A stretch of 64,000 nt of DNA from Desmodus rotundus (lineage: Eukaryota; Chordata; Mammalia; Chiroptera; Phyllostomidae). The position numbers and the translations under genes are program-made. Shown here piece by piece: positions 57,987 through 64,000 of this stretch. Position 1 is the first letter of the stretch, and each line of letters opens with the position of its first letter. Where the stretch lies: assembly GCF_022682495.2 (NCBI RefSeq), contig NC_071399.1:9839342-9903341 (forward strand), in the 5' to 3' direction. Under the pieces are notes generated by a model. The model was not told the DNA's origin and did no database searches. It was given only the letters and a program-made list of their open reading frames with translations.

Positions 57987-57990
57987 TCCC

Positions 57991-58414
57991 TGGACGCTGC
58001 GGAATAAGGCCTGAAATTAAGGCCCGATATTAACATGACGTGACGCCTTGACATCTGGTGAAACCCACTTCCCTACTCTACGCTCATGGAGACCATCCCC
58101 GAGCCAAACAAGCCTCCACGTCAAGGGACCAGGTCCCGTTCCCGCCTCTCCTTGGGTAACGAATTTCCATCCCCTGCTAGCACTGGGAATTATCCAAACA
58201 AGCTAACCACATGAGACCCAGGGGTCGCCTCGCCTGCTCAGTACGGCACAGACCGCTTCCCGCAGCCCCTGGTGGTGCCCTCCGTTCCCATGTGTCACCT
58301 GTGCGTGGCCTCGCAGGGCGTGTGGTGTCCTCCACGCACCCCCAGGCTGTATTTGTTACTAATAAACTGCTATTGATCTCATCTGCCCCGAGTTAGGTGT
58401 CTTGGGCTCAGCCA
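57991..58414 (+). mobile_element. Solo LTR of an endogenous retrovirus (sense)
   Basis: A GC-rich unit begins TGGACGCTGCGG and ends GGCTCAGCCA, so its ends are TGG...CCA. It is flanked by TCCC at 57987-57990 and 58415-58418, a possible 4-bp duplication. AATAAA at 58361-58366 in 'ttactaataaactgctattgatctc' is a typical LTR polyadenylation region. It is unlike the LTR at 11 kb. A 61-codon frame inside is not a gene. The exact ends are moderately certain. Confidence 0.65.
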
Positions 58415-58499
58415 TCCCATAACCCTAGGTTGGGAATTTCTCTCTTGCCAAAGGGATGGAAAGGAGGCAATTAAAACACACACCTCTCTGTGTTTCTAG

Positions 58500-59560
58500 G
58501 ACTGATAATAATCTACTTGGTTTCTCCTATTCTCTCCCCCGTCCTGTAAATCTCCTCTCAGTGCCTTCAGCCCTGCAGTCAAATTCGTCTTCCTGGCGCC
58601 TCTGACCTGCTGCAGTCTGGCCTGGTTGACTGCTGGGTCACTGTTGTGGAGATCTAGCACATCTGAAAATGTTGTTATTCTCCTACTTGATCGTTTGGCC
58701 GGGTTTAGAATTCTTGGCTGGAAATCATTGCTCCTCAGAATTTTGAAGTCACTTTCCATGTCTTGCTGTTTCCAGCACTGCTGCTGAGAAGTCCAAACCC
58801 GTTCAAATCCCTAATCCTTTATGTGTGACCTGTTTTCCCTGCGCTCTGTGGAAAAAAGTAAATCCCTCCTTCCCCTCATTACCCCCTGCCCCCACTTCCT
58901 TTTTGTAATTGACCAATGAAGTGTACGGTGGGGTTTATTTTCATTCACTGAATTTGGCACTTGCTGGATGTTGCTAATTTGGAAACTCATATCCTTGGGC
59001 TCTGGGGAAACTTGATGATTTTCTCCATTGCATTTTCCTTTCCTGTTCTCTTCTAGTTCTGGAACTCTTATTATATGGATATTGGCTCTCGTGAACAGTT
59101 CTGTAATTTTATTTTCTAAAAAATATTTTATTTATTTATTTTTAGAGAAAGGGGAAGGGTAGGAGAGAGGAAGAGAGTTATCAGTGTGTGGTTGCCTCTT
59201 GCGTGCCCCCCTAGTGGGGACCTGGCTGGCAACCCAGGCATGTACCATGACTGGATTAGAACTGGCGACCCTTTGGTTCATAGGCCGGTACTCAATCCAC
59301 TGAGCCACACCAGTCAGGGCATAATAAGAAAATAATAATTTTCTTATTATTTTTCCTTTTATTCCCTGTCTTGTCTGTTTTCTAGATTTCTTCTTATTTC
59401 TAGACTTCTTTACTTTATCTTTCAATCTTTCCATTGAGTTTTTCATTTCCATTGGTATAGTTTAAATTTCAAGATTGTTTTCCAGGTTCTTTTTGGGTAT
59501 ATTTGAGCTGTTGGTGAGTTTTCATTCACTGTAGGGTGACTTGAATGGCTATTTTCTTGC
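58500..59560 (-). mobile_element. Old L1/HAL1 5' region (antisense), interrupted by a SINE
   Basis: 'ttggccgggtttagaattcttggctggaaatcattgctcctcagaattttgaagtc...ttccatgtcttgctgtttcc', 'gctgagaagtcc', 'ctagttctggaactcttattatatggatattgg' and, after the SINE, 'atctttcaatctttccattgagtttttcatttcc' match antisense 5'/ORF1-region L1 text. The 87-codon frame at 58496 is this relic. Confidence 0.65.
59117..59320 (-). mobile_element. VES-type bat SINE (antisense)
   Basis: Tail complement 'aaaatattttatttatttatttttagag', then 'ggttgcctcttgcgtgcccccctagtggggacctgg', ending 'ccactgagccacaccagtcagggc'. It is nested in the old L1. No clean target duplication was identified. A 106-codon minus-strand frame runs through it and is an artefact. 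Confidence 0.93.
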
Positions 59561-60145
59561 AGAATCACCAATGTCAGTATTTTTGTTTTTTTCTTATAGG
59601 TGTGCCTGATCTCCAGGGAAGGAGCGCTTTCTCAGACTCTTGCCTAGAGGAATGCATGTGCAAGAGGATCCGTCCAGCCCCTGAGTCTTCTAAAGATGGG
59701 GAGATGTACAATGGGATACTTTTTAACTTTCTCCACTGTTAACTTTCTCAGGTTTGCCAAGTCAGTTACCACTCACCCATCTACTGTTCAACTTTCAAAA
59801 TTATACTGTTGACGTTTACCTTCTTTTTGGGTTTTTCGGTGTATACTTTATGATTTAATAGCTTTCCTCTTATCTACATGGGTTTGGGAAAGAGTTAAAG
59901 CTATTGCATGTGTTTAAGTTTATCTCTTTATTTTTATTTCTACCCATCCTTTCCTTATTTCCTCTGATTTTAGTTAAAATATTTTCTAGTCTAAGGCTAT
60001 TTATTACTTTATCTAATAATCAAATTCAGTGTTCTACCGTCTCTTCAGAGGAATTACTTCCATGTCTTGTGCTTTTGAATCTGTGCTGGCTCTTTCCTGT
60101 CATCTGCACACACACTGAGATAACTCCGCCTTTAGACATTCCTTT
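59561..60145. other. Unclassified, possibly further L1 5' sequence
   Basis: 'ggtgtgcctgatctccagggaaggagcgctttctcagactc' may continue the L1/HAL1 relic. From about 59760 the text is AT-rich and not recognised. Confidence 0.3.
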
Positions 60146-60149
60146 GAAC

Positions 60150-61610
60150 GAACATCTTTCTCATGCTCACTCTTATCTTCCTCATGCTCCCGTCTATATT
60201 GCTGCTTCCTTCTACAGTCAAGATCTTTGGAAGCACTCCCTGTCCTTGCTACCTCTACTTCCTGTAAGCCCATTTAAACTCTACCTGTCAAGGAAAGAGA
60301 CTTCGAGTACGACTCCCGAATGACTTCCATATTGCCAAACCAATAAACACTTCCTTCTTTTAAGTTTGCCCTACTGCTCTGTAGTGTTCTTGAACACACT
60401 GACCTTCCTTTTCTCTTATTAGTTTTTATTTTGCTTTTGAAAGAAAGCTTATCCACAATAAAAGTAATATGTATTAATTACATAAAATTTGAAAAATAGA
60501 AAGGACATATAAAGGAAAAATCTTATCCCCAAATCTACCAAATAGAAATTAATGCCTATTAAATGTATGATGTTTTCTTCTCGACCTTTTGCTAAATGTA
60601 TATTCTTTGCATAATTTAGTGTACATTTTATATGTATTTATGTAAAGTTGCATATTCTAATTTTATAAAAGTTTCCATATCTCTGTATCCAATGGTTTTG
60701 AGTATCTGTGTACTATATTTCTTACAGAAGCCTCAAACTTAACATTTTCAAACAATTTTCCAGAAAAATTGGCTACTTTTAAATTTCCTAGACTGATCAG
60801 TGAATAGTATCGCTACTCAACCCATTGATAAAGCTAGAAACCCATGGGACGTGCTCAGTCTTTTCTCTCCCACACCTTTTGCATTTCAGAGTCATGGAGC
60901 ACCTTGAATTCTGCCTCTTTAACAGTTCTCGTTTAGTTATTTACCTCTTCTATCTTAGCATCAGCACTGTAGGTTAGAATTTCACCCTTGATGCCTGAAT
61001 TATTGCATTCACCACCTAATTAAAGTCCTTGCCTCGCTTTTAAACTATTATTCATAATACTGTGAGAACTATTGCTCTAAAGTGCCTGCCCAAGCATGTC
61101 ATTAACTTATTTAAAAAATCCTTCAACGTCTCTCCATGACCTGGTGAGTAAAGTTCAAATTCCTTAGCCTAGGACTCATGGCTTTTGTGTGTCTTTCAGA
61201 GGTGTCTTGCCTCTGTTTCTAGCTTTTACTGTGGCATTTTCCTATGTCTCTTTAGTAAGGGTACAATGGATCAAGCTGCTCCTTTCCATTCTCCGCTGTT
61301 TTTCTCCTTCTTGTCTAGCTAACTTCAACACACTGTTCAAAATTATGAGCATCACTTCTGCCAAGAGGCCCTCCTTTATCTCTGGATCTAATTTAGAAGC
61401 TCCTCCCAGGCGCTCCCATATCACCGCTTGAAGACTGTGGTGCTATCATTGACATGAAGATTCATCTCGCTGCATCTTCTACTTAGAAACACACAACTTC
61501 AGAGTCAAGACTATATTTAATTTGACTTTGTATTTCTAATGCCTAATCCAGTACTTGACAAAAGATAGATTCTCAAAGTTCATTAAAGGAATAGTTTCCA
61601 TTCTGATTGT
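60150..61610 (+). mobile_element. L2 LINE (sense), split by an old L1
   Basis: The left segment (to about 60419) aligns loosely to L2 ORF2 before the RT box. The right segment from about 60725 ('agcctcaaacttaacattttc') runs to a good L2 3' region: 'cactgttcaaaattatgagcatcacttctgccaagaggccctcc', 'gactttgtatttctaatgcctaatccagtacttgacaaaagatagattctcaaagttcatt'. The 139- and 80-codon frames here are L2-derived or chance. Confidence 0.65.
60420..60722 (-). mobile_element. Old L1 3' UTR (antisense), nested in L2
   Basis: 'aataaaagtaatatgtattaattacataaaatttgaaaaatagaaagg', 'aatcttatccccaaatctacc' and 'catattctaattttataaaagtttccatatctctgtatccaatgg' match the antisense of an old L1M 3' end. L2 text resumes on both sides. 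Confidence 0.6.
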
Positions 61611-62010
61611 TTACGTGAAGGCTTTGTTTTCAAGGGCAGCCCTTTTTCACTTCGCAATTCCTTTGTGAGTACATGAATAGAGATTATTGTGTGGGTGTGA
61701 GGGGAGTGCGGGGAAACATAGATGTTCTTAGATCATCATAAAGGATTATTCCAAATTATCCTTATGGGTTTCTCGTTCTTGTTTTTATGATAGGGCTAGA
61801 GCTCAACTGAAGTGCGGAAGTAGGAAGAGCTAGGAAGTTACCTCATTTGAAAGTCTAATGCAATGAACTGTATGCTTTGAAAGGAAAGTCGTTGCAGAAC
61901 AGTATCATTAAAGTACTTTAATAAGTAATTGTTTGGGTTTGTGCATTTCATTGATTAATTATATATTATTGCAATAAGAAAAACTCTATCATTTAAAAGT
62001 ACATACTTTA
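61611..62010. other. Unique non-coding sequence
   Basis: No recognised element. Confidence 0.4.
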
Positions 62011-62026
62011 AAAAATATTAAATACT

Positions 62027-62090
62027 GGGGTGGGGTAGAGGGATGGGGAGAAAAGGCAGACAACTGTAATTGAAAAACAATAAAAATTAA
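62027..62090 (+). mobile_element. 64-bp severely truncated bat L1 insertion
   Basis: 'ggggtggggtagagggatggggagaaaaggcagacaactgtaattgaaaaacaataaaaatt' is the last few dozen bases of a bat L1 plus its A-rich end. It is bracketed by a 16-bp perfect duplication AAAAATATTAAATACT at 62011-62026 and 62091-62106, so the insertion is only 64 bp. Confidence 0.88.
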
Positions 62091-62106
62091 AAAAATATTA
62101 AATACT

Positions 62107-62388
62107 AAAAATCACATGTAAGTTCTACTACTGGTTGAGCTGCATTAATTTTCCATGTAAAAGTTTTCTCTCTGTGTTTATACATAAGGCTTTTTCATTA
62201 CAGAGTAAGGCTCATTTTCCTTCCTGTGGTGTTTCTCTCTTAGTTCGCTTTTATAGGAAAGCATTTCACACCAAGACCTGTCATTTCTTCAACTGCATTA
62301 CCTCAAGATGAAGCTTAGTTGGCATTAGAGACAAGTCATCACATACATTTCTTAGCAATCTGTTGGGTCCAAATCATGACACACTGTT
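62107..62388. other. Unique non-coding sequence
   Basis: No recognised element. Confidence 0.4.
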
Positions 62389-62389
62389 T

Positions 62390-63325
62390 ATTTTATTGAC
62401 TTCATTTTTTAGAGCTGCTTTATGTTCACAGAGAAATTGAGAGAAAGGTGCAGAGATTTCTCATACACCCTGTGCCCCAACACATGCATAGCCTCCCCCA
62501 TATCAACATCGTGCAGCAGAGCAGTATGTCGGGTACAGTTGATGAACCTGCATGGACACACCATTTCCATCCAAAGTCCACAGTTCACATTAGGGCTCAC
62601 TCTTGCTGCTGTACATTCAGTGGGTTTGAACGTATGTATGATGACATGCATCCCTCATTATGGTATCTAGAGTAATTTCACTGCCCTAAAAATCCTCTGT
62701 GCTTTCCTACTCATCCCTCCCTTTTCCAAACGCTTGTAACCACTGATCTTTTTACTGTCTCCATGGTTTTGCCTTTTCCAGAAGTCATGCAGTTGAAATC
62801 GTTGAGCATGTAGTCTTTTTGTATTGGTGTCTTTCTTTTAGTAATATGCACTTAAAGTTATTTTACATCTTTTCACGGCTTGAAAGCTCATTTCCTGTTA
62901 GCAATAAACAATGAACAATATTCCTGAACAATATTCCATTGTTTAGAAGTAACTAGAGTTTATCCACTCGCCTAGTAAAGGACATCTTGGCTGATTCCAT
63001 GTTTTGGCACCTGTAATAAAGCTGCTATCAACATTCCTGTGCAGGGTTTTGTGTGGGCCTAAGCGTTCAGTTCCTTTGGGTAAATACCGAGGAGTACGAT
63101 GGCGGGATCGCATGGTAGGAGCATGTTTAATTTTATAAGAAACCGCCCAACTGTCTTCCAAAGTGGTTGTACCATTTTGCATTCCTACCAGCAATGAATA
63201 CAAGTTCCTAGTGCTCCACATTCTTGCCAGCATTTGGTGTTCTCAGTGTTCCGGATTTTGGTTGTTCTGATAGGAGTATACTGGTATCTAATTGTTTTAA
63301 TTTGCATTTGCCTAATTTTTTTCTC
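62390..63325 (-). mobile_element. Old L1 3' region (antisense), about 0.9 kb
   Basis: Clear ordered text is present: 'ttatgttcacagagaaattgagagaaaggtgcagagatttctcatacaccctg', 'tggacacaccatttccatccaaagtcc', 'aagtggttgtaccattttgcattcctaccagcaatgaat', 'gctccacattcttgccagcatttgg' and 'ttgttttaatttgcatttgcctaa'. It is an L1M 3' UTR plus the end of ORF2. Frames of 75-96 codons inside it are artefacts. Confidence 0.88.
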
Positions 63326-63622
63326 AGGTGGAGTCCTACAATGTCAGAGACAAAGGGGATCCTAAATATTATCTAATCTGGAGATTCTGTGTCAGGAAGT
63401 GGTGAGGATGAAGATGGGGGTGATTTGTGTCAAAAACACCTGAGAAACTTTTAAAAAACTTTGATCCCTGGCTTCTTGGTTTCCTCCCTCCTAGAAGTCT
63501 CTTAGTTGGCAGGGGAACCACTTGGCTAATTCTTAAACCACATTTGGACAAATAGAACTGTATATGCTTTTTTTAATATTAAAAAAGATAATTCCCATCT
63601 AAGGAGATTATTTTTTCATCAC
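63326..63622. other. Unique non-coding sequence
   Basis: No recognised element. Confidence 0.4.
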
Positions 63623-63820
63623 TTTTTTTTTTAGAGGGAGAGAGAGAGAAAGGGAGAGAAGAAGGGAGAGAGAAAGAGAAGCATTATTGGTTGCCTCCCA
63701 TATGCACCTGGACCGAGGATCGAACTGGAAACCTAGGTGTGTGCCCTGACCAAGAATCAAACCTGCAACCTCCCAGTTACGGGACGATGCTCCAACAAGC
63801 TGAGCCACACTGGCCAGGGC
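63623..63820 (-). mobile_element. Older tRNA-derived SINE (antisense)
   Basis: It runs from a T-run and GA-rich complement of the CT tract to 'caagctgagccacactggccagggc'. The B box complement is 'aatcaaacctgcaacctcccag'. Its body ('gcattattggttgcctcccatatgcacctgg') differs from the VES copies with the 'cacacattgatg' body, so it is another subfamily. No clean duplication is visible. Confidence 0.85.
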
Positions 63821-63919
63821 AAAACTGTATAGATGGATTTGCCCCTTCTTTTAAGGCCTCCCTAGATTTAAAGGTATCTTTCTGACATTTTTATAAGCTT
63901 CATGTCAGGTTTGAGTGTT

Positions 63920-63944
63920 ACACACACCCACACACACACACACA
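63920..63944 (+). repeat. (CA)n microsatellite
   Basis: An (AC/CA) run with one CCC interruption. Confidence 0.9.
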
Positions 63945-64000
63945 GAGGTCATCATAACATCCTCTACCTTCTGAGGTGAGAACTATTGATTTAGTGTAGC

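Noticed and set aside
59132..59452. 106-codon minus-strand frame
   Set aside because: It is the translation of a SINE plus flanking L1/HAL1 antisense sequence.
1..64000. CRISPR array, operon, riboswitch or phage features
   Set aside because: Repeat content, SINEs, L1/L2, LTRs and base composition are mammalian. No spaced identical repeats or dense coding were seen.

Overview
This window looks like mammalian nuclear DNA with no protein-coding gene that I can support. It is AT-rich and dense in interspersed repeats. The longest open frames (up to 174 codons) are either transposon-derived or have no recognisable domain. No exon with convincing splice context, rRNA, free-standing tRNA gene or CRISPR array was found. 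The organism is almost certainly a bat. Seven tRNA-derived SINEs carry the bat VES-type layout: an A box TGGCTCAGTGG, a B box of the GGTTCGATTCC type, the phrase 'GAGGCAACCACACATTGATGTTTCTCTC', a CT-rich run and an AATAAATAAAATCTTT tail. Several recent L1 3' ends have a bat-type tail (ACTGTAATTGAAAAA...AATAAA). The SINE form suggests a yangochiropteran outside the vespertilionids, but that part is inference.

Layout. 1-6.4 kb: unique sequence, an L2 and MIR block, an old antisense L1 3' end, a DNA-transposon relic and a short recent L1 tail. 7-9.4 kb: unique sequence with homeodomain/POU-like motifs, a good candidate for conserved non-coding DNA, including a 35-36 bp motif present twice. 9.8-17.8 kb: repeat-rich, with an inverted-5'-end L1, an ERV LTR, a CpG-dense block at 12.8 kb and a nested stack of SINEs and L1s inside an old antisense L1. 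18-21 kb: mostly unique. 21.1-24.1 kb: an old L2 split by an MLT1-like LTR, followed by a broken ERVL-class pol remnant. 24-33 kb: mainly unique, with MIRs, an old L1 holding a MER5A-like element, microsatellites and a SINE.

33.9-35.1 kb: an 842-bp solo LTR on the minus strand with a perfect 5-bp target duplication, followed directly by an AT-rich microsatellite. 36.6-38.3 kb: L1/HAL1-like 5' sequence. 38.4-45.9 kb: largely unique with candidate conserved blocks, one SINE, MIR and hAT copies. 46-51 kb: L2, two juxtaposed L1 3' ends, a MIR and another L1 end. 51-55.5 kb: unique, including a CpG-retaining candidate regulatory cluster at 53.4-54.75 kb. 55.5-64 kb: L2 fragments split by a MaLR LTR and by an old L1, a second ERV LTR, SINEs, a 64-bp L1 insertion and a long antisense L1 3' region.

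Together the window reads as a gene desert or large intron. Its likely function, if any, is cis-regulatory. Family names come from remembered consensus patterns, not from a database search, and boundaries are approximate unless a target-site duplication is quoted. I did not see a new genetic system. The most useful leads are the candidate enhancers and several insertions with readable mechanisms.
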